A stretch of 64,000 bases of DNA from Alsobacter sp045348435. Lineage in GTDB: Bacteria; Pseudomonadota; Alphaproteobacteria; Rhizobiales; Beijerinckiaceae. The notes under the pieces are model-generated. The model saw nothing but the letters and a program-made list of their open reading frames with translations, ran no database searches and was not told the origin of the DNA. Both the position numbers and the translations under genes were made by a program. The stretch's first letter is position 1. Every line of letters starts with the position of its first letter. The stretch covers positions 2,356,001-2,420,000 of the forward strand of contig NZ_CP157484.1 in assembly GCF_045348435.1 (NCBI RefSeq), written 5' to 3'. Below, one piece after another: positions 34,678-44,436 of this stretch.

Positions 34678-34745
34678 TTCTAAAGTAAAAAGAGGTCTGA
34701 TGGCGCATGAATCCGAGTAACGCACTACTTTAGAACTCTTATAAT
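34678..34745 (+). promoter_or_regulatory. AT-rich region with Irr-box-like heptamers upstream of the iron importer
   Basis: TTCTAAA at 34678-34684 and TTTAGAA at 34729-34735 are reverse complements. The latter continues TTTAGAA-CTC-TTATAAT (34729-34745), matching the rhizobial iron control element pattern TTTAGAA-N3-TTCTAAA at 12 of 14 defined positions and overlapping TATAAT (34740-34745). A further TTGACA is at 34761. The 258-nt gap between the terminator-bearing operon and the iron importer holds nothing else clear. Confidence 0.4.
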
Positions 34746-34839
34746 CTTATCTGGACTGTGTTGACACTTGCTGCGGGCCGTTTAAGAGAGCGTTCGAGCT
34801 TGCTTGCAGGCTCCGGCTCAACACTCTTCCAGGTGGATC

Positions 34840-35874
34840 ATGCAATCTGTCGCGTTCCGGTTCATGGCGGCTCTGGCCGTCACGGCGACTTCGGCGCTGG
34901 CCGTCTCGGCCCTCGGTTTCGGGGCCGCTCCGGCCCGGGCCGAAGCCGCCGGCATCGTGGTCTACAACGCCCAGCATGAGAGCCTGACGCAGGCCTGGGC
35001 CGACGCCTTCACCAAGGAGACGGGCGTCAAGGTCACGTTGCGCAATGGCGGCGACACGCAGCTCGGCAACCAGCTCGTCCAGGAAGGGGCCAACTCCCCG
35101 GCCGACGTGTTCCTGACCGAGAACTCGCCCGCCATGGCGCTGGTGGACGGCGCCGGACTGTTCGCACCCATCGCGGCCGACGCCGCCGCACAGGTCCCCG
35201 AGGCGTTCAAGCCGTCGCATGGCCGCTGGATCGGCATCGCGGCCCGTTCGACGGTCTTCGTCTACGACAAGCGCAAGCTGTCGGCCGACGCCCTGCCCAA
35301 GTCGATCATGGACCTCGCCGATCCGGCCTGGAAGGGGCGCTGGGCCGCCTCCCCGTCCGGCGCCGACTTCCAGGCGATCGTCAGCGCCATCGTCGAGCTG
35401 AAGGGCGAGGAAGCCGCCGGCGAGTGGCTGAAGGCCATGAAGCAGAACGCCAAGGCTTATCGGGGCAACAGCGCCGCCATGAAGGGCGTCAACGCCGGCG
35501 AAGTCGAGGGCGCGGTGATCTACCACTATTACTACTACGGCGATCAGGCGAAGACCGGCGAGAACAGCGGCAATGTCGCCCTGCACTATTTCCGTCGCCA
35601 GGATCCCGGCGCCTTCGTGTCGATCTCCGGCGCCGGCGTGCTGGCCTCCAGCAAGCGCCAGGCCGAAGCCCAGGCTTTCGTGAAATGGATCGCCGGCAAG
35701 GGCGGCCAGGAGATCCTGCGCTCCGGAAACTCCTATGAATATGCGGTGGGCAAGGGCGAGGCCTCCAACGCCAAGCTGGTCCCGCTCGCCGACCTGCAGG
35801 CCCCGACGGTCGATCCCGCCCGGCTCAACAGCCGCAAGGTCACGGAGATGATGACGGCTGCGGGTCTGCTATAA
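34840..35874 (+). CDS. Ferric iron ABC transporter substrate-binding protein
   Basis: 344 residues. A signal peptide of about 34 residues ending APARA precedes an FbpA/SfuA-type fold starting IVVYNAQHESLTQAWADAF. The tyrosine cluster Y228, Y230-Y233 (GAVIYHYYYYGDQ) matches the Fe(III)-coordinating tyrosines of FbpA/FutA, and NLP-like hinge residues follow. It binds free or lightly chelated ferric iron in the periplasm. Start ATG at 34840 follows AGGTGG. It is followed by its permease and ATPase. Confidence 0.93.
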   Translation: MQSVAFRFMAALAVTATSALAVSALGFGAAPARAEAAGIVVYNAQHESLTQAWADAFTKETGVKVTLRNGGDTQLGNQLVQEGANSPADVFLTENSPAMALVDGAGLFAPIAADAAAQVPEAFKPSHGRWIGIAARSTVFVYDKRKLSADALPKSIMDLADPAWKGRWAASPSGADFQAIVSAIVELKGEEAAGEWLKAMKQNAKAYRGNSAAMKGVNAGEVEGAVIYHYYYYGDQAKTGENSGNVALHYFRRQDPGAFVSISGAGVLASSKRQAEAQAFVKWIAGKGGQEILRSGNSYEYAVGKGEASNAKLVPLADLQAPTVDPARLNSRKVTEMMTAAGLL

Positions 35875-35899
35875 GGACCGCGCCGCGGCGTCCACCCGG

Positions 35900-37518
35900 A
35901 TGGCCGCGGCGCCCCGAGAGGTCGCGTTTCCCACACCGATGTCACACGCATCCGTCCCCCTCGACATGAGCGCCGGCAAGCGACCTCCATCGCTCGGCCG
36001 GCTCAGCCATGGCGGCCGCGCCCCGGTCGTCGCCGCCGCCATGCTGGTGGCGCTTCTGTCGCTGCTGCCCTTCGGCTTCGTGGCCCTGATCGCGATCCAG
36101 ACCGGCTGGACGGACGCCGTCGCCCTCGTGCTGCGCCCGCGGGTGGGCGAGTTGCTGGTCAACACCGCCCTGCTCGAACTGTGCACCTTGCCGCCCGCCA
36201 TCGCGCTGGCCGTGGCGACCGCCTGGCTGACCGAGCGGACCGACCTGCGCTTCGCCCCAGTCTGGTCCTGGCTGGCGGTGGCGCCCCTCGCGGTGCCGGC
36301 CTTCGTGCAGAGCTACGCCTGGACGACCCTCGTCCCCGGCATGAGCGGCCTGGGAGCGGCCACGCTCGTCTCCGTGCTCGCCTATTCGCCTTTCCTCTAC
36401 CTGCCCGTCGCGGCGCAGCTGCGGCGGCTGGATCCGGCGCTCGAGGACGCGGCCGCGTCGCTCGGGCTCGACCCCTGGCGCGTGTTCTTCCAGGTGGTGC
36501 TGCCCCAGCTGCGGCTCGGGATCTGCGGCGGGTCGCTGCTCGTCGCGCTGCACCTCCTGGCCGAATACGGCCTCTATGCGCTGGTGCGCTACGACACCTT
36601 CACGACCGCCATCATGGACCAGTTCCAGTCCGCCTATAACGCGCCCGCCGCCAACATGATGGGCGGCGTGCTGGTGCTCTGCTGCATGGGGCTCCTGTGG
36701 CTGGAGTCGCGCATCCGCGGCGACGAGCGCTACGCCCGGCTGGGGCCCGGCGCGGCGCGGGTCGCCCATCGCAAGCCCCTGGGGCCGTGGGCGATCCCCA
36801 GCATGGCCGGGCTGGCGCTGGCCGCCGCGCTCAGCCTCGGCGTGCCGTCCTGGATCATCGCCCGCTGGCTCGCCATCGGCGGCGCCGAAGTCTGGGGCCC
36901 GGCGGTGGCCTCCGCGCTGGGAGAGACGCTGCTGCTGTCGCTGGCCGGCGCGATCGTGACGACGCTGGCGGCCGCCCCCATGGCGTGGCTGTCGGTGCGC
37001 GCGCCCGGGCGGGTCCAGCGCATGCTCGAGGCCTGCCATTATTATGTGGGCTCGCTGCCCGGCGTCGTGGTCGGCCTGGCGCTTGTGGCCGTGACGGTGC
37101 GGGTCGCCCTGCCGCTCTACCAGACGGTGGCGACGCTGCTGATCGCCTACGCGCTGCTCTTCCTGCCACGCGCCATGGCGGGGCTGCGGCCGAGCCTCGC
37201 GCAGGCCCCCGTGGAGCTGGAGCGCGCCGCCATGGCGCTCGGCCGCACGCCCTTCCAGGCGGTCTGCGCCATCACGCTGCGCCTCGCCGCCCCCGGCGCG
37301 GCCGCCAGCATCGCGCTGGTGACGCTGGGTGCGGCCACCGAACTCACCGCGACCCTGATGCTGGCGCCGAGCGGGACCCGCACGCTGGCCACGGCGTTCT
37401 GGTCCCTCACCGGCGAGATCGACTACGCCGCCGCCGCGCCCTATGCGGCCGCCATGGTGGTGGCCTCGCTGCCGCTCACTCTGGTGCTGCACGCCCAGTC
37501 CCGACGGATCTCCGGCCG

Positions 37519-37522
<4 letters not shown>
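35900..37522 (+). CDS. Ferric iron ABC transporter permease
   Basis: 540 residues made of two fused permease halves, about twelve membrane segments, FbpB/SfuB type. Each half carries the cytoplasmic EAA loop (LEDAAASLGLDPWRVFFQVVLPQLR in the first, LERAAMALGRTPFQAVCAITLRLA in the second) that contacts the ATPase. Start is uncertain: ATG at 35900, 35939 and 35966 all lack a clear ribosome site. The stop overlaps the ATPase start as ATGA. Confidence 0.92.
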
Positions 37523-38577
<1,055 letters not shown>

Positions 38578-38740
38578 GGTCGTGGCCTGACGAAAGTCAT
38601 CGCCCTCGTCACGTCTGCGTCATCCCGGTTTGCGCTTTCCACATTCGGCGCGCCGGGGCGTGGCTCCTGGCCGAAATCCTGCTTAGAAGGCTTCGGGGCG
38701 TTCCGGGTGCGCACGCTGATGCACGCAACGGGAGCATGGA

Positions 38741-39562
38741 ATGAGCACCATCACGACGCAGGACGGCGCGCAGATCTTCTACAAGGACTTCGGCACGGGA
38801 CAGCCGATCGTGTTCCACCATGGGTGGCCGCTCAGCGCGGACGACTGGGACGCCCAGCTGCTGTTCTTCCTCGGCCAGGGCTACAGGGTGATCGCCCATG
38901 ACCGGCGGGGACACGGCCGCTCCACGGAGACAGCCGACGGCAACGAGATGGATACGTACGCCGCCGACGTGGCGGCGCTCGCCGCGCATCTCGACCTGCG
39001 CGACGCCATCCATGTGGGGCACTCGACGGGCGGCGGCGAGGTCGCGCGCTACGTCGCCCGGCACGGGGCGGGCCGTGTCGCCAAGGCGGTCCTGATCGGC
39101 GCCGTGCCGCCCATCATGGTGAAGTCCGCCGCAAATCCCGGCGGCACGCCGCTCGAGGTCTTCGACGGCTTCCGGACCCAGGTGGCCCTCAACCGCGCGC
39201 AGTTCTACCGGGAGGTGCCGACCCCGTTCTACGGCTTCAACCGCGACGGCGCGAAGGTCTCGCAGGGGATCATGGACAACTGGTGGCGCCAGGGGATGAT
39301 GGGCGGTGCGAAGGCTCAGTACGACTGCATCAAGGCCTTCTCGGAGACCGACTTCACCGACGACCTCAAGCGCATCGAGGTCCCGACCTTGGTGATGCAT
39401 GGCGACGACGACCAGATCGTCCCGATCGCCGATTCGGCCATGCTGTCCTCCAAGCTCCTGAAGAACGGGACCCTGAAAGTCTACAAGGGCCAGCCGCACG
39501 GCATGTGCACGACGCAGCCTGAGATGATCAACGCCGACCTGCTGGCGTTCTTCCGCTCCTGA
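38741..39562 (+). CDS. Alpha/beta hydrolase (non-haem chloroperoxidase/arylesterase type)
   Basis: 273 residues, alpha/beta hydrolase fold. The oxyanion segment HHGWPLSADDW, nucleophile S95 in GHSTGGGE, acid in MHGDDDQIVP and histidine in GQPHGMC make a full triad. Close relatives are labelled non-haem chloroperoxidase, perhydrolase or arylesterase; in vivo substrates are generally unknown. No signal peptide. Start ATG at 38741 with GGGAG upstream. Monocistronic or weakly linked to the DUF1028 gene 63 nt downstream. Confidence 0.88.
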   Translation: MSTITTQDGAQIFYKDFGTGQPIVFHHGWPLSADDWDAQLLFFLGQGYRVIAHDRRGHGRSTETADGNEMDTYAADVAALAAHLDLRDAIHVGHSTGGGEVARYVARHGAGRVAKAVLIGAVPPIMVKSAANPGGTPLEVFDGFRTQVALNRAQFYREVPTPFYGFNRDGAKVSQGIMDNWWRQGMMGGAKAQYDCIKAFSETDFTDDLKRIEVPTLVMHGDDDQIVPIADSAMLSSKLLKNGTLKVYKGQPHGMCTTQPEMINADLLAFFRS

Positions 39563-39625
39563 CGGCGTTGCGGCCGGCGTCGCGCCCGGTAGTCTGGGCG
39601 CGACGCAACCGGAGAGCTTCGCCTC

Positions 39626-40351
39626 ATGACATGGTCCATCGTCGCCCGCGATCCGCGGACCGGCGCCTTTGGCGTCGCGGTCACGACCTGCGCCTTCGCG
39701 GTAGGCGCGCGCGTGCCCTATGGCTGCGGCCGCGTCGGCGCGATCGCCACCCAGTCTTTCGTCAACCCGTTCTTCGGCGTGGACGGGCTGCAGCTCCTCA
39801 AGGAGGGCCGCAGCGCGGCCAAGACCCTCGCGATCCTGGTCGCGGCGGACCCCGGCGCGTCGAACCGGCAGGCGCATGTCGTCGACCGCGACGGCGAGAC
39901 GGCCGTCTACACCGGGGCCGACTGCGTCGACTGGTGCGGCGCGCTGAGCGCGACCGGCGTGTCGGTGGCGGGCAACATGCTGGCCGGGCCGCAGGTGACG
40001 GCGAGGACGTTGCAGAGCTACCAGGAGAACGCCGCGCTCGATTTCGACGAGCGCCTGCTGCGCGCCCTGGAGGCCGGCCAGGAGGCGGGCGGAGACAAGC
40101 GCGGCAAGCAGTCCGCCGCGCTCAGGATCTGGACCACCGAGGTCTATCCGGCGATGGACATCCGCGTCGACGACGCCCCCGAGCCGCTGACCGAGCTGCG
40201 GCGGCTGTGGCGCATGGCGCATCAGCGCTACGTGCCGTTCCAGGCGGTCGGCCCCACCCGCGCGCGCCCGGGCGGCGTCCTGGACCGGGCCGAACTCGAC
40301 GCGTCCTGCGCCGCCTACACGCAGGAGTGGAACCGCCGCCACCCGGAATAG
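39626..40351 (+). CDS. DUF1028 domain-containing protein
   Basis: 241 residues. It carries the full DUF1028 pattern: MTWSIVARDPRTGAFGVAVTTCAFAVGARVPYG at the start, GAIATQSFVNPFFG, and GVSVAGNMLAGPQVT. The fold is thought to be Ntn-hydrolase-like and the biochemical role is unknown. No signal peptide. The ATG at 39626 has GGAGAG 9 nt upstream. It converges on the GMC dehydrogenase with a 28-nt gap; a GC-rich hairpin there (40361-40379) lacks a U tract. Confidence 0.9.
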   Translation: MTWSIVARDPRTGAFGVAVTTCAFAVGARVPYGCGRVGAIATQSFVNPFFGVDGLQLLKEGRSAAKTLAILVAADPGASNRQAHVVDRDGETAVYTGADCVDWCGALSATGVSVAGNMLAGPQVTARTLQSYQENAALDFDERLLRALEAGQEAGGDKRGKQSAALRIWTTEVYPAMDIRVDDAPEPLTELRRLWRMAHQRYVPFQAVGPTRARPGGVLDRAELDASCAAYTQEWNRRHPE

Positions 40352-40379
40352 GCGGCGACGGCCGGGCCGGCGTCCCGGC

Positions 40380-41948
40380 TCAGATGGTCTTCGCCTTCAT
40401 CTGTTCGGCGATGTGGTTGGCCTGCCGGATCGCCAGCGCCACGATGGTGAGCGTCGGGTTCTCCGCGCCCCCGGTCGTGAACTGGCTGCCGTCGGAGACG
40501 AACAGGTTCTTCACGTCGTGGGTCTGCCCGAACTTGTTGACCACCCCGTCGCGCGGTTTCTCGCTCATCCGGTTGGTGCCCAGATTGTGCGTCGACGGAT
40601 AGGGCACGGTTGGGAAGGTGCGGGTCGCCCCGACCGCCTCATACAGCTTGGCGCCCTGCCCGTAGCCGTGGGTGCGCATCGCGACGTCGTTGGGATGATC
40701 GTCGAAATGCACGTCGGCGACGGGCATGCCGTATTTGTCCTTCACGGCGCTGAGCGTGATCCGGTTGGTCTCCTGCGGCATGTCCTCGCCGACCAGCCAC
40801 ATGCCGGCCATGTTGGGGTAGCCGTCGAGCGCGCTGGTGAACTCGCGTCCCCAGGCGCCGGGATCCAGGAAGGCGGCCATGAAGGGCAGCCCGAGCGAGA
40901 GCGTCTCCATCTCGTAGCCGCCGACGAAGCCGCGGCTCGGATCATGGCGCGCCTCGTCCTGGATGATGCCCGCCATGGTGGTCCCCCGGTACATGTGCAC
41001 CGGCTTGTCGAACACCGCATAGACCGACCCGGTCATGTGCCGCATGTAGTTGCGGCCCACCTGGCCGGAGGAGTTGGCGAGGCCGTCCGGGAACTTCGAG
41101 CTGGCCGAGTTCAGCAGGATGCGCGGGCTCTCGATGGAGTTGCCGGCGACCGCGACGATGCGGGCCTTCTGGCGCTGCTCCTTGCCGTCCTTGTCGGCGT
41201 AGACGACGCCGGTGACCTTGCCGGACGCGTCGTGCTCGATGCGCATGACGTGGCTCTGCGGCCGGACCTCGAGCTTGCCGGTGGCCTCGCCCTTGGGGAT
41301 CTCGGTGTAGAGCGTCGACCATTTCGCGCCCCATTTGCAGCCCTGGAAGCAGAACCCGGTCTGCTGGCATGAGTTGCGGTCGTCGCGCTGGGTCGAATTG
41401 ATGGCCATCCGGCCCGTGTGGCACTCCTTGTAGCCGAGCTTGTCGGCTCCGGCCTTGAGGATTTTGAAGTTGTTGTTGCCCGGCAGGCCGGGCCGGCCGC
41501 CGGTGCGGGTCACGCCCATCTTCTCCTCGGCCGCCGCGTAGAAGGGCTCCATCTCCGCCAGCGTGATGGGCCAGTCGAGCAGGTTGGCGCCCGGCACCCT
41601 CCCATAGGTGCTCAGCCCCCTGAACTCGTGCTCCTGGAAGCGCAGCGAGGCGCCGGCCCAGTGCGTGGTGGAGCCGCCCACCGCCTTCACGATCCAGGCC
41701 GGCAGGTTGGGGAAGTTCTTCGCCACCCTCCAGGATCCGGAGGTGGTGCGGGCGTCGGTCCAGGCGAGCTGGGAGAAGCTGGCCCACTCGTCGTTCAGGA
41801 AGGAATCATATTCGTGCCGGGCTCCCGCCTCCAGGATCACGACGTTCACGCCCTTCTGGGCGAGTTCGTTGCCGAGCGTGCCGCCGCCCGCGCCCGAACC
41901 GATGATGACGACGACGCTGTCGTCGTTGTTGTCGAATTTCGCAGCCAT
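40380..41948 (-). CDS. FAD-dependent GMC-type dehydrogenase large subunit (glucose/gluconate dehydrogenase-like)
   Basis: 522 residues. FAD-binding GSGAGGGTLGNELA lies at the N-terminus, VGGSTTHWAGASLR near 90-103, and the C-terminal GMC block YPSTHNLGTNRMSEKP to GGAENPTLTIVALA closes the cofactor pocket. C194, C200 and C204 (CX5CX3C) match the [3Fe-4S] site of bacterial FAD-dependent glucose dehydrogenase. It has no leader and should be exported with its Tat-bearing small subunit, encoded 54 nt upstream. It would oxidise a sugar or sugar acid; the cytochrome subunit is missing here. Confidence 0.9.
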   Translation of the reverse strand: MAAKFDNNDDSVVVIIGSGAGGGTLGNELAQKGVNVVILEAGARHEYDSFLNDEWASFSQLAWTDARTTSGSWRVAKNFPNLPAWIVKAVGGSTTHWAGASLRFQEHEFRGLSTYGRVPGANLLDWPITLAEMEPFYAAAEEKMGVTRTGGRPGLPGNNNFKILKAGADKLGYKECHTGRMAINSTQRDDRNSCQQTGFCFQGCKWGAKWSTLYTEIPKGEATGKLEVRPQSHVMRIEHDASGKVTGVVYADKDGKEQRQKARIVAVAGNSIESPRILLNSASSKFPDGLANSSGQVGRNYMRHMTGSVYAVFDKPVHMYRGTTMAGIIQDEARHDPSRGFVGGYEMETLSLGLPFMAAFLDPGAWGREFTSALDGYPNMAGMWLVGEDMPQETNRITLSAVKDKYGMPVADVHFDDHPNDVAMRTHGYGQGAKLYEAVGATRTFPTVPYPSTHNLGTNRMSEKPRDGVVNKFGQTHDVKNLFVSDGSQFTTGGAENPTLTIVALAIRQANHIAEQMKAKTI

Positions 41949-42002
41949 GGTCTCGTCCCTCTCCTCGTCCGGTCTCGTCCGCGTTCGCGATGCGTCGCCT
42001 GG

Positions 42003-42590
42003 CTAGAGCCAGTCGATGTCGTCGAATCCGCGCGCGATGTAGCCGCCCTTGGAGTAGGACTCGCCCTCATAGCCGAAGATCGGCCAGATCTCCGGCTGGT
42101 TGTAGAGGGAGACGACGAGCCCCGACCGGACCGTCTCGAACATCGGCGAGGCGCTGATGGCGCGCAGCAGCGCGACGCGCTGCGCCTCCCAGCCGACGCC
42201 GGAATAACCGCCCGGACCGGCGGCCGCGTTCAGCCCCGCGACGCCCGTCTCGATCATCGCCTTGAAGGCGGGGTCCTTGCCGGCCTTCTCGTCATAGCCT
42301 TTCACCGCGATGGCGTAGAACCGGTCCGGCACCTTGTCGTGCGGGTAGATGTCGCGCGCCATGAGGATCAGGGTCTTCATGGTGGCGGGCTGCAGGTTCT
42401 TCACCTCCATCGCCCAGGCTTCCGCCGAGTTGAGCAGCGCGCCGGCCGAGGTGATCGTCACGGCCGCCGCGAAGGCGACCTCCGACGAGCGGCGGAGGAA
42501 GCTGCGCCGGCTGAGCGATCCGCCCGGCCCCTGTGAGGGGCCGCGCCGGCGGTCCTCGTGCTCGTGTTCGTGATGATGGCCTTCATGCAT
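42003..42590 (-). CDS. Gluconate 2-dehydrogenase subunit 3 family protein (Tat leader)
   Basis: 195 residues. A His/Glu/Asp-rich start (MHEGHHHEHEHEDRRRG) is followed by a twin-arginine signal, SRRSFLRRSSEVAFAAAVTITSAGALLN, then the subunit 3 domain (MKTLILMARDIYPHDKVPDRFYAIAV to GGYIARGFDDIDWL). This subunit escorts the folded GMC subunit through the Tat system. The His-rich leader extension may bind metal. GGAGGA lies before the ATG at 42590. First gene of the pair. Confidence 0.9.
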   Translation of the reverse strand: MHEGHHHEHEHEDRRRGPSQGPGGSLSRRSFLRRSSEVAFAAAVTITSAGALLNSAEAWAMEVKNLQPATMKTLILMARDIYPHDKVPDRFYAIAVKGYDEKAGKDPAFKAMIETGVAGLNAAAGPGGYSGVGWEAQRVALLRAISASPMFETVRSGLVVSLYNQPEIWPIFGYEGESYSKGGYIARGFDDIDWL

Positions 42591-42661
42591 GGTGTTTCCT
42601 CCAGGGATCGGCGCCTTTGGCGCTCGTTATGGCGAAGCGGCGGGAGCGCTCCCGCCAGGCT

Positions 42662-43057
42662 CTAGCGGTAGCGTCCGTGCTTCTGCAGCACCTCGATCTT
42701 GTAGCCGTCGGGGTCTTCGACGAAGAAGAAGCGGGCCAGCAGCTCGCCGTCGGACTTGAAGTCGACGATCGGCCGCGGCGACAGGCCCAGCCCCTCGAAG
42801 CGGGCGCGCTCGGCGTCCAGGTCGTCGACGCAGAAGGCGATGTGGCCATAGCCGTCGCCCAGCGCATAGGGCTCCGTCCGCCCCTTGTTGACGGTCAGCT
42901 CAACCTCGAAGTCCGCCTCGCCGTTGCGCAGGTAGATCAGCGTGAAGGTGGGAAAATCGAGCCGGTCGGCGATGCGAAGGCCAAAGGCGCGCTCGTAGAA
43001 CGAGACCGAGCGCGCCTCGTCGAGCACCCGGATCATGGAATGGATCGCCTTCGCCAT
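42662..43057 (-). CDS. gloA: Lactoylglutathione lyase (glyoxalase I)
   Basis: 131 residues, single VOC module of GloA length. IHSMIRVLDEARSVSFYERAFGL provides the first metal ligand (H6), VELTVNKG the glutamate, GYGHIAFCVDDLDA the second histidine, and EDPDGYKIEVLQK the last glutamate. It converts the methylglyoxal-glutathione adduct to S-lactoylglutathione. AAAGG lies 6 nt before the ATG. It lies 71 nt upstream of the Tat subunit gene on the same strand, possibly within one transcript. Confidence 0.9.
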   Translation of the reverse strand: MAKAIHSMIRVLDEARSVSFYERAFGLRIADRLDFPTFTLIYLRNGEADFEVELTVNKGRTEPYALGDGYGHIAFCVDDLDAERARFEGLGLSPRPIVDFKSDGELLARFFFVEDPDGYKIEVLQKHGRYR

Positions 43058-43176
43058 CCGCAGCCTTTCGCGTTCGGTCCAGCAGCCCCGATGGCGGCTG
43101 GCGTCGTTCGAAAGTCAGGCTACCGGCGGCCGCATGGCCGTGGTGGTATCGGGTTACTACCTCGCCGCAATCGCGT

Positions 43177-43473
43177 TCAGGCGGCGACCGCGGGCGCGGC
43201 GGCCGGCCGGATCAGCTTGTTCTCCAGCGCCACGACGCAGATGCAGCGCAGATGCGAGGTGAAGTTGGGCGCCTCGCCCCACATCAGCAGCACCTCCCTG
43301 TGGAGCGTCGAGATGAAGCGGGGCACCGACAGCCCCTCGCGGGCCGCGATCTCCTCCAGGATCGACCAGAAGATGCTCTCCAGGCGGATGCTCGTGCTCT
43401 GGCCGTTCAGCCGGATCGAGCGCGTCTCGAAGGCGTAGCTGTCCGGCGCCTGGCTAGCGAAGAGATGGCACAT
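43177..43473 (-). CDS. Ribbon-helix-helix domain protein
   Basis: 98 residues. The central part (TRSIRLNGQSTSIRLESIFWSILEEIAAREGLSVPRFISTLHRE) matches the RHH_4 type: a beta strand followed by two helices, with a conserved Arg-Leu-Glu segment. Rhizobial relatives are small DNA-binding or arylsulfate-related proteins of unknown target. A strong GGGAGGG precedes the ATG at 43473. Targets cannot be inferred. Confidence 0.8.
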   Translation of the reverse strand: MCHLFASQAPDSYAFETRSIRLNGQSTSIRLESIFWSILEEIAAREGLSVPRFISTLHREVLLMWGEAPNFTSHLRCICVVALENKLIRPAAAPAVAA

Positions 43474-43598
43474 GGTCCCTCCCCCTTGTGTCTTTTCGGC
43501 TTTGGCCGCGATCGGCGACGCTCAAGTCTCGGCCAATTCGGCCGGCCTGGCAACGGACGCTGGCCCACGTCACCCGGCCGGCGTCCTCACGGCCCGCG

Positions 43599-44387
43599 TC
43601 ACATGACCACGCCCCGGCAGGCCCAGGCGGCGGCCACGAAGGAGCGCCGCCCATCCGGCCTGCCGCTGAGGAAGACGTGGCGCGCCTGCGCCCTAAGACG
43701 GTCGCAGTCCGCTTCGCCGAGGCCGGCGACGAACTGGCCGGCCGGACCGTCGCCGCCGAGGAAGGGGGACCAGTAATCGTCGAAGTCCTCGAAGGTGAAC
43801 CGCATCACGAGCGTGTCCTGCACGACGTCGCGCAGCCCCTCCGCGCGCCAGGCCGCCGCCATCTCGCCGTCCGTGCTCATCGGGCGAAACAGGCTTCGGT
43901 CCCGGTCGAGGCCGAGCGCTGAAGCGGTGTCCCAGAGCAGGCGCAGATGCGGCATGCCGCCATAGGAGTCCCAGACGCAGGCGGCGACCACGCCGCCCGG
44001 CCGCACGACCCGCGCCATCTCGGACAGCGCCTTCGCCGGATCCGGCGTGAACTGCAGGACGAGGCAGGAGAGCGCCCGGTCGAACGCGCCGTCGCCGAAG
44101 GGAAGATCGGTCGCATCCGCGCGCTGGAAGCTGATGTCCTCGCCGGCGCTGCGGGATCGCGCATAGGCCAGATAGGGCTCGGCGACGTCGATGCCGGTGA
44201 GCGGGCCGTGGCCCGCCATCTCGGCCAGCGTGTAGGTGAGGCTCCCGGTGCCGCATCCGACGTCGAGGATGGCCTCGCCGGGCCGCTGCCCCGCGAAATC
44301 CACGAAGCCGCGCGCCAGCTTGCGGCTCCAGCGGCCCATCATCTGTTCGTAGCCCTCGGCGCTCCTGGCGCTGAACCCGCTCGACAT
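43599..44387 (-). CDS. Class I SAM-dependent methyltransferase
   Basis: 262 residues. Motif I is ILDVGCGTGSLTYTLA, followed by GIDVAEPYL, RADATDLPFGDGAFDRALSCLVLQF and MARVVRPGGVVAACVWD, the order of the UbiE/Methyltransf_11 group. The methyl acceptor is unknown. GGAGGGGGC lies close before the ATG at 44387. It is downstream of the TAXI receptor gene by 49 nt on the same strand; this may be only readthrough. Confidence 0.85.
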   Translation of the reverse strand: MSSGFSARSAEGYEQMMGRWSRKLARGFVDFAGQRPGEAILDVGCGTGSLTYTLAEMAGHGPLTGIDVAEPYLAYARSRSAGEDISFQRADATDLPFGDGAFDRALSCLVLQFTPDPAKALSEMARVVRPGGVVAACVWDSYGGMPHLRLLWDTASALGLDRDRSLFRPMSTDGEMAAAWRAEGLRDVVQDTLVMRFTFEDFDDYWSPFLGGDGPAGQFVAGLGEADCDRLRAQARHVFLSGRPDGRRSFVAAAWACRGVVM

Positions 44388-44436
44388 GGACGCCCCCTCC
44401 CCCGTCAGGCGCCCGCGCGGCGGACGCCCTCCCGGG

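Noticed and set aside
40361..40379. GC-rich hairpin between the DUF1028 and GMC genes as a bidirectional terminator
   Set aside because: GCCGGG/CCCGGC can pair, but neither side has a T run.
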